Positions 1 through 12,900 of a stretch of 64,000 nucleotides of DNA are shown here, in pieces. This DNA comes from Cryptomeria japonica (taxonomy: Eukaryota > Streptophyta > Pinopsida > Cupressales > Cupressaceae): the NCBI RefSeq assembly GCF_030272615.1, contig NC_081414.1, forward strand, positions 909,607,009 through 909,671,008, in the 5' to 3' direction. The translations under genes and the position numbers were made by a program. The notes under the pieces were generated by a model, which was given only the letters and a program-made list of their open reading frames with translations, made no database searches and was not told the DNA's origin. The stretch's first letter is position 1, and every line of letters starts with the position of its first letter.

Positions 1-497
1 CATGACCCAAAATGTGAGATAATAATGATAGTGTGAAAAGGCATGGCACACTCATAAATACTTCAACGCACTCAAAACTTAGATTCCATGGAATTTTGGG
101 TGAGAAGGTGACCATTTTACAGAATAGAAGAGCGTGTTTGTTCAAGTGAAATTGAAAGGTTTCTCAATGGGGATTCTGGAAGAAAGTTTAGGAAAAAATA
201 TATGAATTGTGTTGTCTCGTCGATTTTTATTCATGATTCTTATTATGAGCATATCGTGCATATCGTACTGAATCTCTCATACATCTTCAGCATAGAAAGA
301 ACTTCAGTAAAGACATCAATCAAGACGCATCAATCAAGAGAGTTTGCTTAAACTATACAACATACCCAACAAGCATTTATGTTAACAATTGGGTAGAATT
401 TGTTAGTAACCAACAAAAATTGTATTTAATGATGAATAAACAGAAACATATACGAAGACTCATATAGAATATGGGAAGTGTCTCGTTTAGGAGAAAA
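1..497. other. 3' flank of the SDR gene
   Basis: AT-rich sequence with no reading frame or repeat that I can recognise; it probably includes the rest of the SDR 3' UTR. Confidence 0.4.
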
Positions 498-503
498 TTT
501 ATT
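498..503 (-). promoter_or_regulatory. Candidate poly(A) signal AATAAA for the SDR gene
   Basis: AATAAA on the minus strand about 23 nt past the SDR stop. That is short for a plant 3' UTR, and plant signals are loose, so a later site in the AT-rich flank is possible. Confidence 0.35.
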
Positions 504-525
504 TCAGAATAAGAAAGAAATCCAT

Positions 526-909
526 TCAGAAGTCACTGATCTCCTTTTCATTGAAGAATTTACCAGAAGGTCCACCAAGAGGAAACAAAGCTAATTTGAC
601 AACATTTTCAGCACCTTCGCTTGGTGATAAGTCTCCCGTACCATATGTCATTCCAGTTCTAACGTATCCAGGACGAATGCAATTTACGTAAGCCTTATCA
701 CAAAGCTCACGGGCTAATAGACGTGTGTATGCGTTCACACAAATCTTTGACATTTTGTATGCAGAAAATGGGGCTGGCCATCCTTTCTCTTCCAAGCTTT
801 TCTTTTGCTTGACATCGTCTAAAAACTGGCTTAAAATGGAATCCAGAAATTCCTCACTAACAATATCCATGTCAGAAAGTTGTTTTTGTAGAACTCGATT
901 TGGCATCAT
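526..909 (-). CDS. SDR exon d: catalytic YxxxK and C-terminus
   Basis: 384 nt, 127 codons plus TGA, from MMPNRVLQKQLSD to FFNEKEISDF. The acceptor is GCTTTCACAG. It holds YKMSK and the RPGYVRTGMT segment typical of the group, and ends with a C-terminal tail of ordinary length. The reading frame stays open upstream of the acceptor to 948, but those residues are intronic. Confidence 0.9.
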   Translation of the reverse strand: MMPNRVLQKQLSDMDIVSEEFLDSILSQFLDDVKQKKSLEEKGWPAPFSAYKMSKICVNAYTRLLARELCDKAYVNCIRPGYVRTGMTYGTGDLSPSEGAENVVKLALFPLGGPSGKFFNEKEISDF

Positions 910-3900
910 CTGTGAAAGCATTTGTAAACATATATATAGTGTATTCACTCTTTATATGATTGAAATCTTTATCTTGAGCACAGTAAAAAGAAATTAAATT
1001 ACCTTGAGAAGCCCATGTAAAGAGGAGACATTAACGATTCGTGGCCGGCCAGACGATTCTCTTAATAATGATAGCAACCCTTTCACAACTCTTTTTGTAC
1101 CATAATAATTTATATCAATACATTTTGTTACACTTTCATGATCATACACAGAAGTTTCATTTGATGTTCCATAGAACTGCAGAAGAGAGGGAATATTGAA
1201 TCGATTGAATAAGGATAGTACTCAAATACAATTTAAATAGTAAGAATAGTTTGTGAAAATATAATCTAATCTAATCTCAAAATCATTGTAAATGAAAGAT
1301 AAGATAAGAGTGCATCTGCTTCCATAAAAGGGGAATACTTGTATGAAACAACATTATCCTTCCAAAAAGAAACAAATAATGACAAAATCATAAAGTCATA
1401 AAAATATTATAAAAGAGAGCCAAATTGCAAAAGATAGAAATCTTAAAATTTGGGGAGAGACATCATCAAAATAATCCTACCCCATATCAATTAAGTCTTT
1501 TCCATTATCAATAGGATTCCACTCAATGAGAACATTTTATTCATAGATTAGGAAGAACCTTATATTGTTAAATAGCAACAATTCATTAGCTAAGAAAAAA
1601 ATTCCTACCTTATAATCCACCCATGTTGGTGGGAAGATCTTGAGCGATAACCAACATTAGGAGATCAATTAGATTGATCTATTTGGGAAGGAGACCAACC
1701 TAGAAATTGACTAACTAGAGGAGAGAGCAACCTTTTGCAACTATTGAATGGTGCTAGGAGGAACCTAAGTGGCTATGTCTTTAGTGTAGTTAAGATGACT
1801 AGGTTTGACGAAGCATTGTTATGGAAATGTGTTTTTTTGTACATCAATATTTGTTTTATCAACCTAAACTTGAATCTACGTTAACACATTTAAGAGACAT
1901 TGTGTGAGAAGAAAAGTTAGCATCAACATAATTCTAGTTAAAATTAGTAGAATTCATATCTTTCCAAATGATTAACAAAATATTTGGCTTGAAAATATGC
2001 TAAAGCCAAGTGAATTTAACATTGAAGCCAACCTCGTCCTTTACCAAAACATTATGCTTGGTGAAAGTCTAAAGATTTTTGAAAAATTACATATCCATGA
2101 CTAACCATCTTCCACTTTCTTGTAGTACCTAAATAGATGCTTGATCATCTCAAAGTGATGAGTGAAATGACATCCAGGATGCAAAACACTAAGTTGATCA
2201 AGGAATTTTTCTATTTGTAGAGTTTTGTACAATAAATACCAACAAAAAATATACAAGAATATTCTAGGAGGAAGAGTTATCTTTCCTCAATCAAATTTTT
2301 TTCATTTATGTTTGTTAGTATTTTGCAATTTTTTGTGCTTATTTTGCAGTCCATATAAATGATTAAGAAAATTCTTATATGTAAACATTACAATGTTTAA
2401 AATTTATATATATACAATTTGCAAGTTTTCTAACTTACCATAGTCATGTTAATTATTTTGTAGGAGTTGGTTCTTACTATAATCATAATTTTAAGAAAGA
2501 AGACCTGTTGATAATGTTGATCCTATGTGGTGCAACATAATTGATACAAAGCCTTCAAATTAATATTAAATTGTCATAAAGGTATCTTAAATAATTTCAT
2601 ATATATTTTTATGTATTTTATTACGGATTCATTATAATATGAATTGTAGCTTCTACATAGGGAAGGCCTAATCAAACCGTAGACAACATTTGAATTTTGC
2701 ACCAAATTATAGTATTTTATTGGATATTATTGGTCCTAAGTAGGTTGATGGTTGAGATTGCATCAAGTTTTGAAGATTACATCTTGATTCACTTATCAAA
2801 GACAAATCATTAACATGTTTCAAAAATAAGTGACAAGTCTCAAGAATTGATAATAGGATAATTCATTTAATAATGGAGCCTTGATACATTTTAAAAAGAT
2901 AGAGCCATATTTACAAGCCAAAGTCACTACAAAAGCAACATACTTAGTTAGCTAGTAGCACGTCTAAATGAAATGTGAAATCTAATATACAAACCATTTT
3001 ATAGGATTGCATAGTTTTGATATAATTAGGACATAGAATGTAAGATAAAAAAGGACTAATGTATGTGAATATTGTACTAGAGATATTTGTATGAAGAAAT
3101 TTGAGAATGTCACATATAATGCATGTTAATAGATAATAAATCTCCAATATATTATTATAAATAATGCATGTGTAAGTGTAAATATATTTTATATGATCTA
3201 TAATTTTGCAACCTTCTATCCACTACATAAGCCTTCAATATCCTCTTATCACTAATATTAGGGTACAAATATAACTATCAAGAAACTTAGGCTCAGTCGC
3301 CCTTGATATGTGCCCCATTCTTAGCAATATATGATTTTGTTTTTGGACCTTGATAAAGTGGTAAACATAGATCATATCAACAAATAAATTAATTGTACTA
3401 GTAAGAGATTCAATAAGGAAGGTTTATAATTGGAAAATAACCTAAATTTATGGTTTATGGCATGATATTTTAGGTTCTGGCCTCATGAAGGGACACTAGA
3501 CACCTAGAAGATGATGAATGAAAATGGGAGATATTGAAAAGAGATCTCCAACAAATGTGACCAGCAAAGAAAATTTAGTTGGAGCCATTATAGATGGATG
3601 AAAAGAAATAGTGAAATTTCAAATTAAAAAACACATATTACCAAAGGAAGATTCAAGAGATAGAGATATTTTTGAGAAAATTAAGATGAGAATTGAGATC
3701 AATATAAAAGAAGAGAATATTAAAGAAAATTCAAGAAATTCAAGAAGAACACAGTGTTGGTAAATAGATTTCTCATTATAGATTTTAATGTGACTCACCC
3801 AACAAGTAGTCACAAATGGCCCAACAATTAGAGACATCACTATGGAATAACAACTCTCCACTATGTTTGAGAGGGGTGTCACCCTCATATGATGGAGATT

Positions 3901-6900
3901 TTTAAGATTTTGTGTACTCTTAATTGGAAAGTACCAAAAATAAAAGGGAAAAATTAAAGGAAATTAAATAACAGAAACCCTAATTATAGGAATATGAATA
4001 CCAATTTTAAGACTTAAGGGGGTTTCAGCATAATGTATATTTTTTTGATATACAATGATGATGTAAGAAATATAGTTCCAATCCCAGCATATGAGGAGAT
4101 AGGTTACTTCAACACATTCAAACCAAGATACCAAGATATGATCATGTTTCATTACATAAATGGCATAGATTTCTTGAATACATGACCAATAATTTCCACA
4201 ATTTCACAAAGGTATTAACAATTTAATATATGAGAAATCAGTAATATTAACTTAGAAACACATTTAAGACATACCAACCAAATGAATTATTTATTATCTT
4301 TTTGAAAATATACAATTTCAAAAACCCTTAGGTACATAGGATCAAACCAAAAGTCCCCATTAAATCTCTTCAAAAGGTTCTTCTAAAAATTTCCCCCCAA
4401 TAAGTGTCTCTCTTTACATTTGAAATAGCCTTGTATTTATAGGCTTCATAAGATAACCACCTTGTAACTACTTGATAACTACTTTATAACTAGCTTCTTG
4501 AAATACAATGGTCATGTAAATAGTAAACTTTATTTGGTTATATTTTACATCACTTTTTTAAGAAATAAGGTTCATTTTTTAACTTTTTTATTACAATGGA
4601 TGGCATATGTCACTTTTATAGAAGGTAACTAGAAACATATAAGTTCTGAGTTATGGGTTATGTTAAGGTGACACATAGAAAGTAACAAGTTGCATTGTAT
4701 GAGATATGACTTTCGATCACACCATCGAGCATACTCACATAATAAAACATTTTTAGTAACGATATCAATTCATCACAACCATCATTCCTTTTGATTTATC
4801 ACCAATTTTATGGATTGAATCATGCCTTGAATTGAGATCACTATCAATAGCTACCAAATGCTCTTCAGATATTAAAACTTCTACTTTCATTACAGGCTCT
4901 AAAAAACTTATACCTACTTTTCTCATTCCTTCCTTGAAAGCATCATGAGATGCAAGCTAGAATGCTAGTACATTATCTATTCCAATCATAATATGTTCCA
5001 CATGTAAGCATAGCCTACACATCAACAACAAGAAATCCTATTAGAACAAAATTGTTCATCCATCGTGACAAATACTCCTTAGACACAATTCCACCTTTAC
5101 TCTTAAATTATACCCACCACCATCTTTAATGGGTTCAAATCTTATAGTTATGTCAAGCACAAATTGATCCTATTATTATTGAAAGCTTAACCAGTAAGAT
5201 TTGATTGTAAAAATGTTTTATTGAGTGGTAATATTTGTTGTGTTTAAGATTAAACTATTGCAATCAAGAAGGATTTTTGTAGACCATAAATCCAAGCTAT
5301 ATGTATGACCATTGAATGTCATATTAAAATTTTAATTATCATTGCCATTACAAACATACACTGCACATGTTCCTAATTCCATAGCGTATAAGTGTGCCTC
5401 TATCTAAGGTCAAAGATCAATATAGACAAACACAACAGAGACACAAAACAAGAATTTATATTGGTTCACCATAAAGGCTATGTCCACTCTCAAGCAGGGA
5501 AATCTCTTTATTAACTGTTATCCAATACAACAATATACATGGACTGCACATCTATTTATGCATTCATATTCAACTATGAATCAAAGAGGTGAGAAGGTGA
5601 ATGGCCATGTGACCATTAGGCTTCACATTCCCAACAATCTCTCTCGTGAAGGCCAACCGGTAGAGCCATTCACTCTAACATCCCTGCTTCTAGCTCAAAT
5701 CACATTGGAACTAGGCCCATCAAATATTTTAACTTTGCCAAATTCTATTCACAGATATTGTGGATTGCCTTCTCCAAGTCAAATTGGAGTTAAGAACTCT
5801 TTCAAACACAAACTCACCATTATGATAAAATCATGTTTACCAATCCTTTTGTCTAATATAAACCCTTCATCTAGAAATGAATCCTTTAATGAATTCTCCA
5901 TAATCATCATCAATATCCATAGCCTCATATTTTCTCTACTTCAAAATTTCATTCCATAGCTCGTTCCACTTCTCCACAACAACTTCAAGCACCCCCATGT
6001 CCTATACAACATATCTTTCTACATTTTTACTCTCGATCCTAACGTGGCATTGAACATACATCTCCCATAATTTTGTCTTACTCCTACTATGGGAAAAATG
6101 ATGCTCCACATCACCACCTTGATCATAAGCTGTTAAGCTAACACTACTTGAAACTCTTTGCAAATATCGGCTCAAATGTTAATTCTTAGTTGCAGATGAA
6201 TCTCCTACCATCCCGTCACTTTGCAAGAGACCAGATGCAACAAATTTTCCCCTATCACCATGGTCTCTATTCTCAAAAAGACCACAAAAAGTGGCAAGTG
6301 ACAACAACAAAATTTTCATATTGGGTGTCTCTAAGAGGCTCCTTGGTAATATGGAGAATCTTAAGTTGTTTCAACTATGGAGTGATGTGCTTATGTTAGG
6401 TGCTTGTTTTTCCCAATATAGGAAGTCGTTTCTTTTATTTTCTTGAATGCATGGAGATTGTGGAGTTGATCATTTGATGATCTAGAATCTTTTGAAATAG
6501 TTTGTCTCCCTCGAATGAATGCACTAATGGTGTTATGGAGTTGGCAATGGGCCTCAAGTTTTTAATATTCTTTTTCCTTATGGATGGTTGTACTTGAATG
6601 GCTCAGATTCATGTTCCTTGGATATTAGGGGTTAATAGATTTTCCTCCAAAATCTATGGTGATGCTCTTCTATGATAGTCCATTGTTCTGGGTTAAGTTG
6701 TTTGGTGCTTTTTTAGACTTTTGAGCCTTCTAGATGTGAAGTGGGTATGGATGTGCATGGGTGTTCTCATACATAGTGGTTTTATAGATTTTACATGGTC
6801 AAGAAAAACTTACGGCTTTTGTGGAGCTACAAAGGAGCTATTTTCCTGACCCAATTTTTTTGGGGGTGTTATTGGATGGGATAGTTGCAATTCTCCATGC

Positions 6901-9900
6901 ATGCTTTGTGCATGGTGAGAGGAAGTGAGACACTTTCTCTACATGGGGATGTTCATACATGATTAGTCACTCAAAATTTCTATGGTGATGCTTCGTGGAT
7001 TCCTATAATATGGTGCTTGATGTGGATATGATTAGCAAATCAGATATGTGCTTGATTTAGTGTTTGAGTCATTTTGTGTACATGATTGTTCTCTTTGAGA
7101 TATCATTTTTCTTGTCACCAATGTGATAGTGAGTTTGCATGTTTTAGTGATTGGATCTATGACTTGTATAATATTGTGGGTTGTCTTTACCTACATGTTT
7201 GTAGTGGGAGAACTCAGATGTGGACTATCTATATCCAGAAGGTTTGATTCAGTGTTTATGTAGACTTGTTAGCTTGCCTTGTCTATGGTCACTTGTGCAT
7301 TGTGGTTGCTTTGAGATGAGAGGATGGATGATAAGTGAGTGCCTGGATAGTTGGTTATGGGGTCTTGTATAATGGTTTATGTCCTTGGTTGGGAGATCTT
7401 GGTTTCACTTGGTGTGAATATTTGTACACTTGTATGTATAAGGACCTGGATGATTTTCAGATTTGGGAGATGGTGTATCATTTTCTTGGAGAGCTCAATA
7501 TCACGGTTCGGTGGGAGCTTTAGCAGTGACTATGTATTCATCACTTGGTGATGGATGATCTTCTTTAGTGATGCAGATGTTCTGGAGGGACTCTTAGATC
7601 CTGTTGTTGCAGAAGGGTTCTTTCATATTTTGCATGTACACTATTTGAGGATGTGTAACATCTCACAACCATGGAGGGCTCTTAGAGTCTTTGGTTTGAG
7701 GTATTGGTGGTGCTTAATAGGTGATGTTGGTTTAAACTTTGTTGGTGTTATGTCATAGTATACTCTTTATTGTGCTTTTGAGTTTCACATGTGTAGCGTC
7801 CTAAAATTGCGACACTTGCAATTTCGACTGCATTTCGGTCTTCATGATGGCGACACAACACACAACCTGAATGGAGACCCCGAAACCTGATTACGACACT
7901 GAAAACTGCATTTTTCAAGCACCCTGGCCTGAACCTCCTTGCACCCTGCTGTCCCGGGAGGTGGGACCAGAGCGCCCAGCGCCCTGGTCCTTCAGGACCA
8001 GGGCGCCCAGCGCCCTGGTCCCTGGGTCCTATTTTGGACCCGGTCTCCTTTGGACTTCGGGTCTTTTTGTTTGCAAATTGGAAATTAACTTTCCTGGTCG
8101 GCCTAAGGTTGGGAAAATCAGTCTATCAGCCCTAAATGACAAGTATATAAACTACATTTTCCTCTCTCATTTGGATAGAGACACACATGAGGGAAAAAGC
8201 GTGGAAACTATACTCAAGCATTCAAGCATTCAAGCATTCAAGCATTCTTTCAAGCAATTGATCATTTAAAGTCTCCATTCAAGGCTAAGTGTTGCATTCA
8301 AGTCAAGGATTCAACCATTGAAGAGGAGATCACATACTACATGCTACAACATACAACATACAACATCTATACCTTCGCACATAAGGATACCAACATCCTT
8401 AGAACAAGGTATTAGTACTTGTTTTACATACATTTACATTTACAGCACTTGCTCATTTCTTGGTTAATTCCAAAACCGGGGTTTGACCTAAAGGAAAACC
8501 CCTAATCCCTAACCCCCCAATCGTCTTCGCTTTTCTGTGTGTAGGTTGCAGGTACGCGGCTGAAATTGAAGATCTGGAATCCTTGTGCAGAGACGAACAG
8601 ATCCCCCTTCGTTTCGCGGATTTTTCGGAGGACCGTGGCGCTCGGGCGCCATCGTCTCGACAACTTTTGCTCAAATTTGCAAGACAGTGCCGTATCGACA
8701 TTTTACTGCTAATTCCAGGTCCGCAGCTTCATCCTATATCCCTATCTCAGTTTATAAGCGAATCTTTGTCACTTTCTATGCATTCCTAGCTTAATTCTTC
8801 TATGCACATTCTTTACAAAAGAGGGTAGCCTTGCTGTCATAACCCTTGAAATTTATTTAGCATCCAATCTTGCATTGTGTGGGATTGGATCTTGTGGGTT
8901 TCAACCCCTCTTTTGAATGTAAAGTCTCTCCCCTAAGTGAAAACCATCAACCCTAGCGAACCTCCCTTCTCTCTCCTCGGAGTTGGAAGAGGGGAGGGCA
9001 ACTAGGGTTCGATCGCGATTTTCCGCTTTACATTTTGGTGAACCCGACATGAACATCCTTTCTGATTATTCATAGTTAGATCTGAAAATTGGATTCCTTG
9101 ATTACATTTCCATGTTTGATCTTTTGCAAAATTTTAGAGGTAATTGCATAAAAACCCTAAATTTTCTTTTTAGTAATTAAGCTTGTGAAATGTCTAAATG
9201 TTAATGCTTGTTTCAGATCTGCCCTTCTATTACAAATTATCAATTCATATTTGTGCTTTAATTTTGAAAATTAAGTGGTTAAGTGTCAAAACCCTAATTT
9301 TTGAAACCCTCTTGATTCAACCTTTGTCCGACAATTTCACTGATCAAAACATCTCCAAATCAGCTGTAACTTTGGATTTCGCAATAAAATCACAATATCT
9401 TTCATCCCTGAAAATTTGGAAAAATGTTGCGAGGACCATGTGCACTCCGAGCGCCATCGTCCCCGACATTTTTTCCGAAATTTCGGGAGCGAGATCTTAC
9501 TGTATTTTCCTGCTAAAATCCAGAATTTTGGCTGATTTTATCAATTTTAACACCTTCAAAATTACAGTCAAAGTTGGTCTTGTGATTGCTTGGTTTAAGG
9601 CTTCTAATCATTCAAAAATCATCGAAATTGAAATTTTGTGTCAAAATTGTGTTCTTACTGCCCTAAATCTGAAAAGTGTGTTTGCATTCATTCGAAATTT
9701 TAGTGCTTTATTCAAATTCTTACAATTTGTGACTTTTGAAATTAAGTGCTTAATTACAACAACTTTAATTTCCGCTTTCCAAATTGAATTTTGCGTGAAA
9801 TTGAGTCAACTTTTGAATTTCAAAACTTGCATTACTTTTGGCATTCCCTCTAAAATCATAAAATTCAAAATTTCAGTTTCCCTCTCTTTTTCAAAAATCA

Positions 9901-12900
9901 AATTTTTGCATTTTTCGACAATCTTGGTAGGGTTCAATTTCGAGATTGCAACTTTAATTTGGCCTATCTACAGATCGTAAAATCACTCAATTTTTTTAGA
10001 TTAGCTCTAAAATCATCATACCTTTCATCCCTGCAAATTTCGAAAAAAGTTGCAAGGACCGTGTTGCACTCCGAGCGCCATGGTCCCGGACATTTTTTCC
10101 GAAATTTCGGGAGACTGTCGTGATTGCATTTTACAGCTTAAATCCAGAAGATTGGCTGATTTTACTGAAAATTGCTACCTCTAAATTCAAAATCTTCTCT
10201 CTCTTTCTAGTGCATGAGTTTTACAACAATTAGCCCTACTTACACTATTCCCGTTAGACGAAGCCGTAGAATTAAGTCTTTCTGAGGTTTAACTACTGAG
10301 GAGATGGAACCTAATTTGAATGGCCTTTTTAACGAGGACATGGGTAATTCCTCTAATCCTCCTAATGATGAAGAAGCTCTCCATGAGGTTTCTGTAGAAC
10401 AACTTTCAAAATTGGATAACCAATTTGACGATTTTCACCAATGGATGTCTCATGAGTACCCGGATAGTCAAGCTCTTCCTTTAATTGAGGGTCTAAAACG
10501 TATGCTTCAAAGTGATAACAATGGAATTGATATTTTGCGTGGTATTGCACACATTGTGGATTCAAATGTGATGCCTATGAAAAGTTGTGCCGAAACCTTA
10601 GGTTATACACAACCTCCTACACAAGTCAATCATTCTATTCCTTTGATGACTTCTATTGCTAGCGTACCTACTTTTACATCAAACATAATGACTACTTCAA
10701 TACAAGACATTCCTTCTATGATCACCAGTCATGGGGGCAACCCTCCTTCTTCAATTAACCCTCTTCCTTCATTCAATCCAACTTCTTCATACATTCCTTC
10801 AATGAGTGTTCCTATTACATCTTCACAAATGAACATGACGCAAGGGGGCAATTCATTCAACCATTCCATTCCTCCTTGTAGTGTTCCTCTTGTCCAATCA
10901 TCTCCTATGACTGACTATCATAGGGTCCCACCACCTTACTCTTTACCTTCTTTCAATAACATAACACCTCCATCTCAATCTAACACGTCTAATATGAACT
11001 CTTCGACTGAAGTGACCATTACCAATCTTGCACAAACTGTCTCCTCTTTACAGCAACAAATTGCCTCTATGAATCAATCTAAGTTTAGTGTGCCCACATT
11101 TGATGTTGCGAGCCCACTTTCTCTTGACATTGTTCAAGCTATCCCTCCTAAACATGTTGAAATCCCACATTTGGAGCTTTATAATGGTAAAGGTGATCCT
11201 CTAACACATGTTAAGACTTTTCAAACAATATGTACTGATTTTGCTTATGACCAAAGGTTGCTTGCAAAACTGTTCACTAGAACATTAAGAGACAAAGCCC
11301 TACAATGGTATTGCTCGTTGCCTTCTTATTCTATTACTTCTTTTGAACAACTTGCAAATGCTTTCATTCAACAATTTCAAAACAATATAAGTCCTAAAGT
11401 TACTTTGATTGATTTAATGCATTGTAAACAAGGTGTTAAAGAAAAAGTGACTGATTTCATTGGTAGATATAAGCATTTGTATGCTCAAATTTCTTTTCCA
11501 GTGCTTGATGACATGCACACTTCTGCAGGTGTGGATATTTGAGCACTTTACATGCACCAGGCCTGTCGGCTATCCGATGAGTACGGCTAGCGAGTGACCT
11601 AGGGTATTTTCTTATCCACTTACTAGCGAGTGGAGATTTGGAGATCTATTGTATTGGAGAGTGATAGTTGACAAATTGACAACCGAGGTGACTGTGTGGA
11701 GACCATATCTGCGGATGCACAGATGGGATGGGATGGAGAGACAGTTAGCATGCCTACAGAGGAACCGCCTACTGAGAGGACGATATCCACACATCATAGT
11801 CCCATTCTACTTTGACAGAGTACGGAGGTAGTTTGGGCTAGAGCAGTGTGTTCCAGCCGATGTGCCCATCTACACTCGACACTCACGAGTCCTTCCCAGA
11901 CCCAGAGCAATAGAGAGACCCACGATAGATGATATCGAGATCACAGATATAGAGGGGTCCGATCAGGATGTGGTCACTGATTATGCTGCAGACCCTGGGG
12001 CATAGCGCAGGTATCATTCCTGGTTTATGAGATCATACCTAGGGCCTATCTTTCCACCAGATCACCCAATAGGCCATCCAGGTCCATGGAGGCATGGAGA
12101 TCGAGATGAGGATCAGGGATCCAGATCGGAGGAGCCAGAGGAGGGAGAGGATCATGAGGAGGCAGGAGGTCCTGATCCGCCTATAGGAGATCAGCCTAGT
12201 GCCGAGGAGGAGGAGGACGAGGATGACGACGAGGAGGAGAGAGATGATGATGAGGAGAACGAGGATGCAGATGAGGATGGAGATGACGAGGAGGAGGAGG
12301 ATAGAGATGATGAGGACGAGTCAGATGCAGCTCCTCACCATTAAGGGGATGATACCGTAGCCTTAGATCCTCCTGTTATTCCCCAAAAGGGGGAACACGA
12401 GGCGCTACGGAGACCTGCACCTATCGCGCACAAATCGCTCGAGCGTGGGGAGCCTACTAGTTCCCAGTCATAGATGCTACCATATCATGATCCCTACTGG
12501 CGTGAGGGAGATCCAGGTATAGTAGGTTTATATTGATTGATTGATGTTTTGATGATATAAAATGGTACTAACACAAAATCTGTTCCACTGCTACAGCTAA
12601 TGTGCAGGATTGGCGCTCCTTGATCCAGCAAGCAGTGACAGATATCTCCACGACAGCGCAGATCCCTAGTTCCTCACAGGTTGCTTATAGACCTCAAGGG
12701 AACGCGGGTCGGCATGATGATTTGTTTTCCCCATTTCGAGTACAGGTAGAGATATGGAGGGAGAGAGAGCGGGCTCTATTAGAGGACCTTCAGCGAGCAC
12801 AGTGTGATCTAGTAGCAGCTCAGGCCGAGGCTACCTCGTATCGCGCTATCCTTATGAATAGGGATCGTAGGAGTTCCTCTCAGAGCCATTCACGATCTAT

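Larger units (their letters stand above)
7792..9032 (+). repeat. 5' LTR of element B
   Basis: Begins TGTAGCGTCCTAAAATTG and ends CGCTTTACA, directly before TTT plus the primer site. It has a TATA box (TATATAAA, 8144-8151), a GC-rich palindrome block at 7979-8021, and at 8620-8715 a copy of the ~90-bp module repeated in the leader. Confidence 0.7.
7792..11515 (+). mobile_element. Ty3/gypsy fragment B: 5' LTR, primer site, gag
   Basis: A TG...CA LTR at 7792-9032 is followed by TTT and a primer site starting TGGTGAACCC, a 1.25-kb leader and a gag frame at 10304. The element breaks off near 11515, where sequence from fragment A begins in the opposite orientation. No pol, polypurine tract or 3' LTR belongs to B. 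LTR start and primer site match those of A, so both are of one lineage. No 5-bp target duplication joins the outer ends of B and A. Confidence 0.7.

Noticed and set aside
6190-7790. Small plus-strand open frames (6190, 7335, 7351, 7555)
   Set aside because: Short, overlapping, without motifs; the stretch is intronic and unassigned.
7871-8269. 132-codon open frame in LTR B and the overlapping open frames at 19480-20010 in LTR A
   Set aside because: They lie wholly within LTRs and are made by the GC-rich palindromic units.
9198-9980. 260-codon open frame in the leader of element B
   Set aside because: Phe/Leu/Ile/Lys-rich text from AT-rich sequence, no motif, and it runs across a duplicated non-coding module.
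12080-12345. Acidic repeat frame as a separate gene
   Set aside because: It is the Glu/Asp-rich tail of the PMD gene in the same frame as the domain upstream.
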